Part shown: positions 49,542-58,139 of the stretch, in pieces | Layout: every line of letters starts with the position of its first letter | How positions within the stretch are numbered: the first letter of the stretch is position 1 | Assembly: GCF_040545335.1 (NCBI RefSeq) | Contig: NZ_JBEPLU010000001.1 | Location: 1,984,001-2,048,000, forward strand | Origin: Phenylobacterium koreense | GTDB lineage: Bacteria > Pseudomonadota > Alphaproteobacteria > Caulobacterales > Caulobacteraceae | DNA: 64,000 nt | Direction of reading: 5' to 3' | Notes under the pieces: generated by a model | Databases searched by the model: none | What the model was told of the DNA's origin: nothing | What the model saw: the letters and a program-made list of their open reading frames with translations, nothing else | Made by a program: the position numbers and the translations under genes

Positions 49542-51011
49542 CTATCGCAGGGCCAGGGTCAGAGCCTTGACCTGCATGTAGTCCTCGATCCCGTAGACCG
49601 AACCCTCGCGACCGTAGCCCGACTGTTTGACCCCGCCGAAGGGGTTGGCGGCGTTGGAGACCAGGCCGGCGTTGATCCCGACGATCCCGGCCTCAATGGC
49701 CCGGCCGACCCGCATGGCGCGGTTGAGGTCGTCGGTGAACAGGAACGAGGCCAGGCCGAATTCCGAGGCGTTGGCGCGGGCGATGGCCTCTTCCTCGGTC
49801 TCGAAGGAAAAGACCGGGGTGAGGGGGCCGAAGGTCTCTTCGTGGCAGAAGAGCTCGTCGTCGCCGCCGAAGGTCACGGTGGGCTGGAAGAAGTTCCCCT
49901 CCATCCGCTTGCCGCCGGTCAGCACCTCGCCGCCGGCCGCCACCGTCCGGGCGATGTGGTCCTCGACCTTCTCGACGCCCTTCTGGTTGATCAGCGGTCC
50001 GATGACCACGGAGGGGTCGAAGGGGTCGCCGACCTTCAGCGCCGCGACCTTGGCGGTCAGGGCCTCGAGGTAGGCGTCCTTTATCCCGGACTGCACGTAG
50101 ATCCGGTTCGGGCAGACGCAGGTCTGGCCGCCGGCGCGGAACTTGCCGGCCACCGTGCCCTCGACCGCGGTCTCCAGGTCCGCGTCGTCGAAGACCAGCA
50201 GCGGGGCCGCGCCGCCCAGCTCCATCGAGAGCCGCTTGAGGCTCGGCGCGCACTGGGCGGCCAGCAGCCGACCGACCTGCGTCGAACCGGTGAAGGAGAG
50301 CTTGCGGATCAGCTTCGAGCCGGTCAGCCGGCCGCCGACCACGTCCTGCTCGCCGGTGACCACCGAGAAGCAGCCGGCCGGCGCTCCGGCCTCCAGGGCC
50401 AGGGCGGCCAGCGCCAGGGCGGTGAACGGGGTCGCCGAGGCGGGCTTCAGCACCACCGGGCATCCGGCGCAGAAGGCCGCCGCCACCTTGCGGGTGATCA
50501 TCGCCGCCGGGAAGTTCCAGGGGGTGATCGCCGCCACCGGTCCGACAGGTTCATGGAAGGCCAGGATCAAGTCCTGCCCGTTGGGGCTCTCGATCACCTT
50601 CCCATCCAGTCGCTCGGCCATGCCGGCGAACCACTCGATGAACGAGTTCGCGTAACGGATCTCGCCCAGCGCTTCTTTCCACGGCTTGCCGTTTTCCAGG
50701 CTGATCACCGCCGCAAGGCCTTCTTCGTTTGCGCTGACCAGTTGCGCCCACTTGGCGAGGATCGCGCCGCGGGCCCTGCCCTTGAGTCCGGCCCAGGCAG
50801 GGAAGGCCTCGGCCGCGGCCGCGATGGCCCGGTCCACGCTCTCACTGTCAAGTTTTGGCACAGATCCGACGATCGTGGCGTCGGCGGGATTTTTCACCTC
50901 GATGACATTCGGCGCCGATGCGGCAATCCAGTCGCCGGCCACCAGGGCCGCTTCCCGGATCAACGACTTCGCCTTGGCTTTCAGGTGATCGGCAGTCGGT
51001 TGATCTGTCAT
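49542..51011 (-). CDS. gabD: NAD(P)-dependent aldehyde dehydrogenase (succinate-semialdehyde dehydrogenase-like)
   Basis: A 489-residue ALDH. Landmarks: ITPWNFPAAMITRKVAAAFCAGCPVVLKPA (cofactor), LSFTGSTQVGRLL, MELGGAAPLLVFDDADLE (catalytic Glu), GKFRAGGQTCVCPNRIYVQ (catalytic Cys) and EETFGPLTPVFSF. The GQTCVCPNRI context is typical of GabD. Lys in the PWN and VLKPA region is compatible with NADP. ATG 51011 follows GGAGA. The 171-base divergent gap to the small gene upstream contains a palindrome TGTACGTACA. Confidence 0.92.
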   Translation of the reverse strand: MTDQPTADHLKAKAKSLIREAALVAGDWIAASAPNVIEVKNPADATIVGSVPKLDSESVDRAIAAAAEAFPAWAGLKGRARGAILAKWAQLVSANEEGLAAVISLENGKPWKEALGEIRYANSFIEWFAGMAERLDGKVIESPNGQDLILAFHEPVGPVAAITPWNFPAAMITRKVAAAFCAGCPVVLKPASATPFTALALAALALEAGAPAGCFSVVTGEQDVVGGRLTGSKLIRKLSFTGSTQVGRLLAAQCAPSLKRLSMELGGAAPLLVFDDADLETAVEGTVAGKFRAGGQTCVCPNRIYVQSGIKDAYLEALTAKVAALKVGDPFDPSVVIGPLINQKGVEKVEDHIARTVAAGGEVLTGGKRMEGNFFQPTVTFGGDDELFCHEETFGPLTPVFSFETEEEAIARANASEFGLASFLFTDDLNRAMRVGRAIEAGIVGINAGLVSNAANPFGGVKQSGYGREGSVYGIEDYMQVKALTLALR

Positions 51012-51182
51012 CGAAATTTCTCCGGAATGCTCGGCCCAATATAGGTTCCCGGCGCGGCGAATGCCTGGGATGAAATTTTTCGTGTTGCGGCGCAAACCTT
51101 GCAACGCTTGACATGACACCGCGTTGGAGTCGTCATTGTACGTACATACTGCAGTGCAGCATGGATCTATGTGGAGGCGCTT

Positions 51183-51356
51183 GTGACGGATTCGCCGTAC
51201 GCCTACTCCCTCGCCCACGCCGAAGCCGGCTGGGCCTGGCGCATCTTCGACGAGGACGGCGAGACGATCGCCCAGGGCCTGGACCTGTCCCAATCCGATG
51301 CGCAGGCGTCCGTGGAAACCGCCATCCGCATGGCCGCCTCCGAGGCCCGCGCCTAG
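51183..51356 (+). CDS. Small hypothetical protein
   Basis: A 57-residue acidic protein beginning at GTG 51183, with GGAGG six bases upstream. The sequence (YSLAHAEAGWAWRIFDEDGETIAQGLDLSQSDAQASVETAIRMA in pieces) suggests two beta strands with a WxWRIFDEDGxTIAxG turn and an alpha helix, a pattern common in short alphaproteobacterial proteins. No function known. Confidence 0.68.
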   Translation: MTDSPYAYSLAHAEAGWAWRIFDEDGETIAQGLDLSQSDAQASVETAIRMAASEARA

Positions 51357-51455
51357 AGGGCTTAAGCTCAATCGTCTTGACGGCGGGAGCGGCTGACGTT
51401 CCCTTCGGGACATGGCGGCCTATCGCCGCATCTCTCGCTAGGGACGCCTCAAAGC

Positions 51456-53255
51456 ATGAAATCCCAGTTGCTGGCCGCCACCGCCGTGGCCCTGCTCGCC
51501 TTTGCGCCCGCCTCGGCGCAGGGCTCCAAGCCGACCGCCGCCGAAGCCAAGGCCTTCGTCGACAAGGCCGAAGCCGAACTCGCCGCCCTCAACCCCTATG
51601 TCGCCCGGTCCGCCTGGGTGCGGGCGACCTACATCACCGAAGACACCCAGTGGCTGGAGGCCAAGGCCACCGCCCAGCAGAACGAGATGACCGCCCGCTA
51701 TGCGCGGGAGGCAGCCCGGTTCAACGGCGTCGCAGTCGATCCGGTCACGGCCAGAAAGCTCAAGCTTCTCAAGCTCTATCTGGTCAGCCCGGCTCCGGAT
51801 CGGCCCGGCGCTGCCACCGAGCTGGCGACCGTCACCACCCGACTGGATTCGACCTACTCGTCCGGGAAATTCCAGCATGGCGGCAAGACCCTGACCCTCA
51901 ACGACGCCGAGGACATCCTCGCCGACAGCCGTGATCCGGCCGAGCTCAAGGCGGTCTGGGAGGGCTGGCATTCGGTCGGTCCGCAGATGCGCGCCGACTA
52001 CGCCCGGCTGGCCGAGCTCTCCAACGAAGGCGCCCGCGGCCTTGGCTTCAAGGACACCGGCGCGCTCTGGCGCTCCAACTACGACATGGACCCGGACGCC
52101 TTCGCCGCCGACACCGACCGGCTGTGGAAGCAGGTGGAGCCGTTCTATCGCAACCTCCACTGCTACGTGCGCGCCCGGCTCAACGACAAGTACGGGAACG
52201 CGGTGCAGCCGCGCACCGGCCCGATCCGGGCCGACCTGCTGGGCAACATGTGGGCCCAGCAGTGGGGCAACATCTATGACGTCGTCCAGCCGAAGAGCGC
52301 GGGCTCCAGCTATAGCCTCGACAAGCTACTGGTCGAAAAGGGCTATGACCCGATCAAGATGGTCCGCACCGGCGAGGCCTTCTACACCTCGGTGGGCATG
52401 TCGCCCTTGCCGGAGACCTTCTGGCAGCGGTCGATGATCACCCGCCCGCGTGACCGCGAAGTCGTCTGCCACGCCTCGGCCTGGAACATCGACGACAAGG
52501 AAGACGTGCGCATCAAGATGTGCACCAAGGTGAACGGCGACGACTTCTACACCGTTCACCATGAGCTCGGTCACAACTTTTACCAAAGGGCCTACAAGGA
52601 CCAGCCGTTCCTGTTCAAGAACGGGGCGAACGACGGCTTCCACGAGGCGATCGGGGACTTCGTCGGCCTCTCGGCCCTGACCCCGACCTACCTCCAGCAG
52701 ATCGGCCTCCTGGACAAGGCGCCGGGCGCGGAGGAGGACATCCCCTTCCTGCTGAAGATGGCGCTCGACAAGATCGCCTTCCTGCCCTTCGGCCTGATGG
52801 TGGACCGCTGGCGCTGGCAGGTGTTTTCGGGCGAGGTGACGCCGGAGACCTACAACACCGCCTGGTGGAAGCTGCGTAACCAGTACCAGGGCCTGATGCC
52901 GCCGGGCGACCGGCCCGCAGACGCCTTCGATGCGGCCGCCAAGTACCACGTCCCGGCCAACGTGCCCTACACCCGCTACTTCCTGGCCCACATCTACCAG
53001 TTCCAGTTCCATCGCGCCGCCTGCAACCAGATCGGCTGGAAGGGACCGCTGCACCGCTGCTCGGTCTATGGCGAGAAGGAAATGGGCCAGAAGTTCAATG
53101 CGATGCTGGAGATGGGCGCGTCCCAGCCCTGGCCCCAGGCCATGGCCGCCTTCACCGGCGAGAGCCGCGCCGACGCCAGCGCCGTGGCCGACTACTTCAA
53201 GCCGCTGAACGACTGGCTGACCGTCCAGAACAAGGGCGAGTCCTGCGGCTGGTGA
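51456..53255 (+). CDS. M2-family peptidyl-dipeptidase (ACE-like)
   Basis: A 599-residue exported zinc metallopeptidase homologous to angiotensin-converting enzyme. It has a signal peptide (ending ASAQG) and the zinc motif HHELGHN (HExxH) with the downstream Glu in NDGFHEAIGDF. ACE-like substrate residues lie in MCTKVNGDDFYTVHHELGH and YTRYFLAHIYQFQFHRAAC. Dipeptidyl carboxypeptidase activity in the periplasm is expected. A long inverted repeat follows the stop. No partner genes. Confidence 0.94.
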   Translation: MKSQLLAATAVALLAFAPASAQGSKPTAAEAKAFVDKAEAELAALNPYVARSAWVRATYITEDTQWLEAKATAQQNEMTARYAREAARFNGVAVDPVTARKLKLLKLYLVSPAPDRPGAATELATVTTRLDSTYSSGKFQHGGKTLTLNDAEDILADSRDPAELKAVWEGWHSVGPQMRADYARLAELSNEGARGLGFKDTGALWRSNYDMDPDAFAADTDRLWKQVEPFYRNLHCYVRARLNDKYGNAVQPRTGPIRADLLGNMWAQQWGNIYDVVQPKSAGSSYSLDKLLVEKGYDPIKMVRTGEAFYTSVGMSPLPETFWQRSMITRPRDREVVCHASAWNIDDKEDVRIKMCTKVNGDDFYTVHHELGHNFYQRAYKDQPFLFKNGANDGFHEAIGDFVGLSALTPTYLQQIGLLDKAPGAEEDIPFLLKMALDKIAFLPFGLMVDRWRWQVFSGEVTPETYNTAWWKLRNQYQGLMPPGDRPADAFDAAAKYHVPANVPYTRYFLAHIYQFQFHRAACNQIGWKGPLHRCSVYGEKEMGQKFNAMLEMGASQPWPQAMAAFTGESRADASAVADYFKPLNDWLTVQNKGESCGW

Positions 53256-53261
53256 CTATCC

Positions 53262-53308
53262 TCGGGCGCCGGAAACAAGCGTTGCTTTTAACCTTCTCCG
53301 GCGCCCGA
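53262..53308 (+). terminator. Long-loop inverted repeat after the peptidase gene
   Basis: Perfect 12-base arms TCGGGCGCCGGA and TCCGGCGCCCGA with a 23-base loop containing CTTTTAACCTT, immediately after the stop codon. A probable 3' end or mRNA-stabilising stem. Confidence 0.55.
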
Positions 53309-53368
53309 TCATTTACCGTGAGCTGAGAAGCTGCGCCCTGGAAACCTCCATTATCGAGAGGAACGGGC

Positions 53369-54958
53369 GTGGACAGGAACAGCGTCAACGGGCGGATCGC
53401 CCGCCTTTGTGCTTGGTTGCGTGCCGGCAAGCGTGACGAGCGCGGCGCGACCGCGGTGTTCTTCGCCGTCGGTCTGGTGCTGCTGGCCCCGGCGACCCTG
53501 GGCCTCGTCGACGTCTACATGATCACCACCCAGCGGGGGCAGCTCCAGGAAGCCCTGGACACCGCCACCCTTTACGCCGCGCGGTCGAACAAGATGACCA
53601 CGGAGGACATCCAGATCGTCGGCGACAACGCCCTGCGCGCCAACCTGAAGCTGCCTGAGGGCCAGGAGCTGACCTCCAGCACTTTCACCCTGAGCGACAA
53701 GGGCAAGGTCACCGGCCACGCGACGATCGACCCGCCGAACATCGGCCCACGCCTCTGGGCCCAGGCGGACATCGAGGCCAATTCCGAGGTGTTGCGGAAC
53801 TCGAACAATGTCGAGGTGGCCCTGGTGCTCGACACCACCGGCTCGATGTCGGGCGAGATGGACAACCTGCGCACGGCGGCCAAGGACCTCGTCGACCTGG
53901 TCGTGCAGGACAAGCAGACGCCCTACTACACCAAGGCGGCCCTCGTGCCGTACTCGGTGGGGGTGAAGCTCGGCGGTTACGCCGATGCGGCTCGCGGGAC
54001 GCTGGCAGGCCCGACGGCGATCCAGGCGGTGAGGGGGCAGGACTCCAAGGTCGTCATCCAATCGACCGCCCATGGTTTGAACACTGGCGATCAGGTGGAG
54101 TTGTCGAGCGTTTCGGGGGTGAAGCTTGATGGCTCGCAGATCAAGGGGACCTACACGGTCACCTGGATTTCGAATGACGAATTCAGCCTGAACGGCGCGT
54201 GGTCGGGTAATCTGAGCGGCTCCTACAAGGGAGGGGGTAAAGCGCAATGCCTGCGGGAAGGCTGCCTCAGGTTCCGCTTCCAGGACGCCACCAGGAGCCA
54301 CGACTGGCAGACGTTCGGCGCCAGCGACTGCGCGAGCGAGCGCATCGGGTCGGAAGCCTATACGGACGCTGGGCCGAGCGTGAGCTTTGTCGGTCGCGTT
54401 TACGGCGCCTGCGGCTCCGGCCAGATCGTGCCGCTGTCGTCCGACAAGACCATGTTGAAGAACAAGATCGACGCCCTGACGTCCAACGGCTCCACGGCCG
54501 GCCAGATCGGCGTCGGCTGGGGTTGGTACATGGTCTCGCCCGAGTGGGGCAGCCTGTGGCCGGACGCCAGCAGCGCGCCGGCGCCCTACAGCACCCAGCA
54601 GCTTCTCAAGGTCGTGGTCCTGATGACCGACGGCGCCTTCAACAGCCCCTACTGCAAGGGTGTGGTCGCCGCCGACGCCGGCAGCGGCAGCGGCAGCGCT
54701 TCGGATCACATCAACTGCAACGCCACCAACGGCGATCCCTTCAGCCAGGCGGAGAAGATGTGCGCGGCCATGAAGGCCAAGGGGATCACCGTCTACACCG
54801 TGGGCTTCAACGTCAGCAGCGATGCGGACGTGCAGAACGTGATGCGTAACTGCGCCACCTCGCCGGACTTCGTCTATTTCCCCGAAGGCGGCACGGCGCT
54901 GAAGATCGCGTTCCGGGCGATCGCTCAGGACATCAACTCGCTGCGGATTTCCAAGTAG
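53369..54958 (+). CDS. TadG-like pilus-assembly/von Willebrand A protein with inserted FCCH-like domain
   Basis: A 529-residue protein. The N-terminus has the Tad-type segment DERGATAVFFAVGLVLLAPATLGLVDVYMI (membrane helix about 27-51). A vWA domain starts at about residue 148 with the MIDAS Asp155 in LVLDTTGSMSGE and resumes in VVVLMTDGAFN and ITVYTVGFNV. Residues about 217-290 (STAHGLNTGDQVELSSVSG, TYTVTWISNDEFSL) look like an FCCH-type beta domain inserted into the vWA fold. Start GTG 53369 with AGAGGA. It probably sits at the cell surface or periplasmic face. No tad cluster adjoins it. Confidence 0.85.
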   Translation: MDRNSVNGRIARLCAWLRAGKRDERGATAVFFAVGLVLLAPATLGLVDVYMITTQRGQLQEALDTATLYAARSNKMTTEDIQIVGDNALRANLKLPEGQELTSSTFTLSDKGKVTGHATIDPPNIGPRLWAQADIEANSEVLRNSNNVEVALVLDTTGSMSGEMDNLRTAAKDLVDLVVQDKQTPYYTKAALVPYSVGVKLGGYADAARGTLAGPTAIQAVRGQDSKVVIQSTAHGLNTGDQVELSSVSGVKLDGSQIKGTYTVTWISNDEFSLNGAWSGNLSGSYKGGGKAQCLREGCLRFRFQDATRSHDWQTFGASDCASERIGSEAYTDAGPSVSFVGRVYGACGSGQIVPLSSDKTMLKNKIDALTSNGSTAGQIGVGWGWYMVSPEWGSLWPDASSAPAPYSTQQLLKVVVLMTDGAFNSPYCKGVVAADAGSGSGSASDHINCNATNGDPFSQAEKMCAAMKAKGITVYTVGFNVSSDADVQNVMRNCATSPDFVYFPEGGTALKIAFRAIAQDINSLRISK

Positions 54959-54966
54959 CGGGAGGT

Positions 54967-54990
54967 CGGGAGAGGCGCGCGCCTCTCCCG
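54967..54990. terminator. Perfect 24-bp palindrome between convergent genes
   Basis: CGGGAGAGGCGC followed directly by GCGCCTCTCCCG, then TCTTCG, in the 38-base gap between the TadG-like and symporter stops. Likely a bidirectional terminator. Confidence 0.6.
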
Positions 54991-54996
54991 TCTTCG

Positions 54997-56457
54997 TCAG
55001 GCGTATTCGGGGCCTTTACCGCCGGTGCGCCGAGCCTTGGCGGCCAGCCGGCGCAGGCTCTCCTCGTGGCCCTCGCGGGTGATCCGGTAGAGCGACACGC
55101 AAAGGATCGCCGCGCCATAGAGCGCCGCAAGCACGATCAGATAGACTGCGCCCAGGCACACGAGCACGGGATGGTCGATCTCGCCAGGCTTGGCCTGCTG
55201 CGGGAAGCCGACGGCCAGCAGGATCATGCTGGAGGCAAAGATGCCGACGCCGGAGACAGCCTTCTGCACGAAGGCTGAGGCGGAGAAGAACAGGCCCTCC
55301 GACCGGCGGCCGGTGCGCAGTTCGGAGTCCTCCACCACGTCGGCGATCATCGAGGAGATGAGGATGGCCGAGGTGATCGAGAAGGCGGTCGAGAACACCG
55401 TCTGAACGAACAGGATCGGCAGCAGCGCCGGCGCGCCATTCTCCGGCGCCAGGCCCACCAGGCGCAGGCTGATCGGGCCGACGGCGATCAGGAACGCCAG
55501 GACCTTGGTGGCCTGGGCCGCCGACTTCTTGCCGACCCGCTTGGCCAGGGGCGCGGCCAGCATGAAGGCGAGGATGGCCGAGACGAAGTTGCCGGTCGCC
55601 AGCAGCGCGATCTGGTTGGAGCTGAGCTCCCAGAAATAGGTGTTGAAATAGAGGTTCAGCGACAGGACCAGGCCGCTGGCCATGGCGTTGAACAGGCCCG
55701 CTCCGACCAGCACCAGGAACGACTTGTGGCTAAGGGTCCCGATCATCTCCCTCGCGAGCTCCCCGACCGACAGCTTGCGCTTGGCGGGGGTGCTGAAGCG
55801 GGCGATGTGCCGATGGGTGCCCATGGCCGAGATCAGGATCGCCCCCAGCATCACGGCCGAGGCGACATAGGCGTAGGTCTGGTACCCGGCCGGATTGAGC
55901 TGTCCCACCGGATGCGCCGCGTCCGGCGCCAGGAAGACACGCAGGGCCAGGACGGTCATCGCCAGCCCGCCGAACCAGCCGAAGAAGTGGCGATAGGCCA
56001 GGACCTTTGTCCGTTCGTCGTAGTCGGTGGTCAGCTCCGGCGCCAGGGCCGACGAAGGGATCTCGTACATGGTGATGAAGCTGCGGATGATCACCGCGAC
56101 CACGATCAGGTAGAGGAATATGGCCTGGTCGGACCAGCCCTGCGGCGGGTTCCAGAGCAGCAGGTAGGAGACCGCCACCGGTATGGCCGCGGCGTACATG
56201 AACGGGTGCCGGCGTCCCCAGCGCGAGCGCCAGCCATCCGAAATCTGGCCCATCAGCGGGTCGAGGAAGCTGTCGAAGATCAGGGCGATCATAATCGCCA
56301 GGCCGACCGTCGCGGACGGCAAGCCGACCACCTGATTGTAGAAGATCAGCAGAAGGTAGGAGAAGCCCTGGTCCTTCACGCCGAAGGCGACCGAACCGAA
56401 GCCGTAGAAGAGTTTGGTCGGGATGCTGAGCCTTCCCGAGGAGGGGCTTGAAGACAT
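54997..56457 (-). CDS. GPH/MelB-type sugar:cation symporter, paralogue 1
   Basis: About 486 residues, 12 helices, GPH (glycoside-pentoside-hexuronide) family. It has the cation site DSFLDPLMGQISD in helix 2, the loop WRSRWGRRHPFMYAAAIP, EIPSSALAPELTTDYDERT, and the family line SSMIADVVEDSELRTGRRSEGLFFSA. Last of four tandem paralogues. ATG 56457 or an in-frame GTG slightly upstream with AAGGA are both possible starts. Confidence 0.9.
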   Translation of the reverse strand: MSSSPSSGRLSIPTKLFYGFGSVAFGVKDQGFSYLLLIFYNQVVGLPSATVGLAIMIALIFDSFLDPLMGQISDGWRSRWGRRHPFMYAAAIPVAVSYLLLWNPPQGWSDQAIFLYLIVVAVIIRSFITMYEIPSSALAPELTTDYDERTKVLAYRHFFGWFGGLAMTVLALRVFLAPDAAHPVGQLNPAGYQTYAYVASAVMLGAILISAMGTHRHIARFSTPAKRKLSVGELAREMIGTLSHKSFLVLVGAGLFNAMASGLVLSLNLYFNTYFWELSSNQIALLATGNFVSAILAFMLAAPLAKRVGKKSAAQATKVLAFLIAVGPISLRLVGLAPENGAPALLPILFVQTVFSTAFSITSAILISSMIADVVEDSELRTGRRSEGLFFSASAFVQKAVSGVGIFASSMILLAVGFPQQAKPGEIDHPVLVCLGAVYLIVLAALYGAAILCVSLYRITREGHEESLRRLAAKARRTGGKGPEYA

Positions 56458-56522
56458 GCTGACGGCCACTGGATTGTTTTCCTTAGCGGACCCGCGTCTG
56501 CGCGCGGGGAGGGGGCTCGAAT

Positions 56523-57989
56523 TCAACTGGCGTTAGCGATGACCGGCTCGGCCTGGGGCGCCGCAGGCTCGGCTTCCGCGGCGAGCGGCGTCTCGCCCAG
56601 GGCGGCGAGGTTGCGCTCGTGGGTCTGCTGGTCGATCCGATAGAAGGTCAGGACCGCGATGGAGAGGGCGTTCATCGCGAAGGTCACCGGCAGGGTGATC
56701 ATGGCCAGGCGGCGCATGATGTCGGGCGGCACGGCGCCGGCTGCGGCGTCGGTGGGAAAGGCGACCGCGGTCAGCAGCAGGCCGCTGAGGAAGACGCCGA
56801 TGCCGGCGGTGAACTTGGGCAATAGGCCGTTGGCGGCGAACAGCAGCCCCTCGGAGCGCACGCCCGTCTTCACAGCCGCGTCCTCCACAACGTCGGCTAC
56901 CATCGACGAGACGATGATGAAGCCGGAGATGGCCAGGGTGGTGGCCAGCAGCGCGTCGCCCCAGAGGATCGTGAACACCCAGGGCGAGCCGTTCGGCGGC
57001 ATGAGGCCCAGGAGGCGCAGCAGGATCGGCAGCGCCGAGGTGACGGTCGCCACCGAGAAGAGGCCGATCATCGCCCGCTTCTTTCCGAACGCTCGTGAGG
57101 TCGGGTTGACGATCGCCACCCCGATGATCGCCGCCAGCACCGCCGCCAGCGCCAGGTAGGAGATCTGCTTGGCGCTCAGGCCCCAGAACTCGATGTAGAA
57201 ATACTGGCTGAGGGCGCCGTTCATCCCCGAGGCGACACCCGAGCAGAGCCCCGACAGCATCACCACCACCAGCGAGCGGTTCGAGAGCGTGCCGCCGATT
57301 TCCCGCAGGAGCTGGGCGAACTTGACCTTGCGCTCCGGCGGCGCGGCCAGGTGCGGAATGTGCCGGTGGGTGCCGAGTGAAGTGACCAGGATCGAGGCCG
57401 CCATGATGCCGCCGGCCAGGACGCCGTACTGGCCATAGGCGGCACGGTTGAGGATCCCGCCGTTCTCGGGGCTGAGGAAGACCTGGTAGAGCACCAGGTT
57501 CATCCCGAAACCGCCGATCACCCCGAAGAAGAAGCGGTAGCTGAACAGGCTGGTGCGCTGGTGGTAGTCGGTGGTGAGCTCGGGCGCGAGAGCCTGGCTG
57601 GGCACCTCATAGAGGCTGACGCACAGCCTCAGCAGAACCAGCATGCCCATCAGGTACGCGCCCAGGGCCTGCGGCGGCCAGTCGGGTGAGTTCCAGAAGG
57701 CGATGCAGCTCGCGGCGACCAGGGGCGCGGCGGCGTACATCAGCGGGTGGCGGCGACCCCAGCGGGTGCGCAGCTTATCCGACCACTGGCCGATGGCCGG
57801 ATCTATAAAGGCGTCGAGGATCAGGGTGGCCATGATCGCCGTCCCGACCCAAAGCGCCGGCAGGCCGATCACCCGGTTGAGGTAGGGCTGCAGGAGCGCC
57901 GAGGAAAGGCCCAGGGTGGCCACGCCGAAGGCCACCGACCCGGCTCCATAGAAGAGCTTGGAGCGGACGCTGAGCGGGGGCCGGCTCAC
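56523..57989 (-). CDS. GPH/MelB-type sugar:cation symporter, paralogue 2
   Basis: 488 residues, same fold: DAFIDPAIGQWSDKLRTRWGRRHPLMYA, EVPSQALAPELTTDYHQRT, VSSMVADVVEDAAVKTGVRSEGLLFAA. Most divergent of the four in helices 1-2 (LSSALLQPYLNRVIGLPALWVG instead of LLFYNQVVGLP), so its substrate may differ. GTG start at 57989. Confidence 0.9.
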   Translation of the reverse strand: MSRPPLSVRSKLFYGAGSVAFGVATLGLSSALLQPYLNRVIGLPALWVGTAIMATLILDAFIDPAIGQWSDKLRTRWGRRHPLMYAAAPLVAASCIAFWNSPDWPPQALGAYLMGMLVLLRLCVSLYEVPSQALAPELTTDYHQRTSLFSYRFFFGVIGGFGMNLVLYQVFLSPENGGILNRAAYGQYGVLAGGIMAASILVTSLGTHRHIPHLAAPPERKVKFAQLLREIGGTLSNRSLVVVMLSGLCSGVASGMNGALSQYFYIEFWGLSAKQISYLALAAVLAAIIGVAIVNPTSRAFGKKRAMIGLFSVATVTSALPILLRLLGLMPPNGSPWVFTILWGDALLATTLAISGFIIVSSMVADVVEDAAVKTGVRSEGLLFAANGLLPKFTAGIGVFLSGLLLTAVAFPTDAAAGAVPPDIMRRLAMITLPVTFAMNALSIAVLTFYRIDQQTHERNLAALGETPLAAEAEPAAPQAEPVIANAS

Positions 57990-58139
57990 CGGGCCGCCTT
58001 CGAACGGCCTGGCCGTTCAGACGCCTCTTCCATCTGCTCCTCCCTATATCGGTCAGGCCCGGTCTGCGCCGGGCTCTGACTTCGAATATTCGGTGCGAGC
58101 GTCGCCCTGGCAAGCGGAGGTTGCGGCCAGGGCGGAAAA

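Noticed and set aside
51108-51146. A sigma-70-like promoter (TTGACA) for the 57-residue gene
   Set aside because: The -35 is good but no acceptable -10 lies at 16-18 bases, so I did not list it as a feature.
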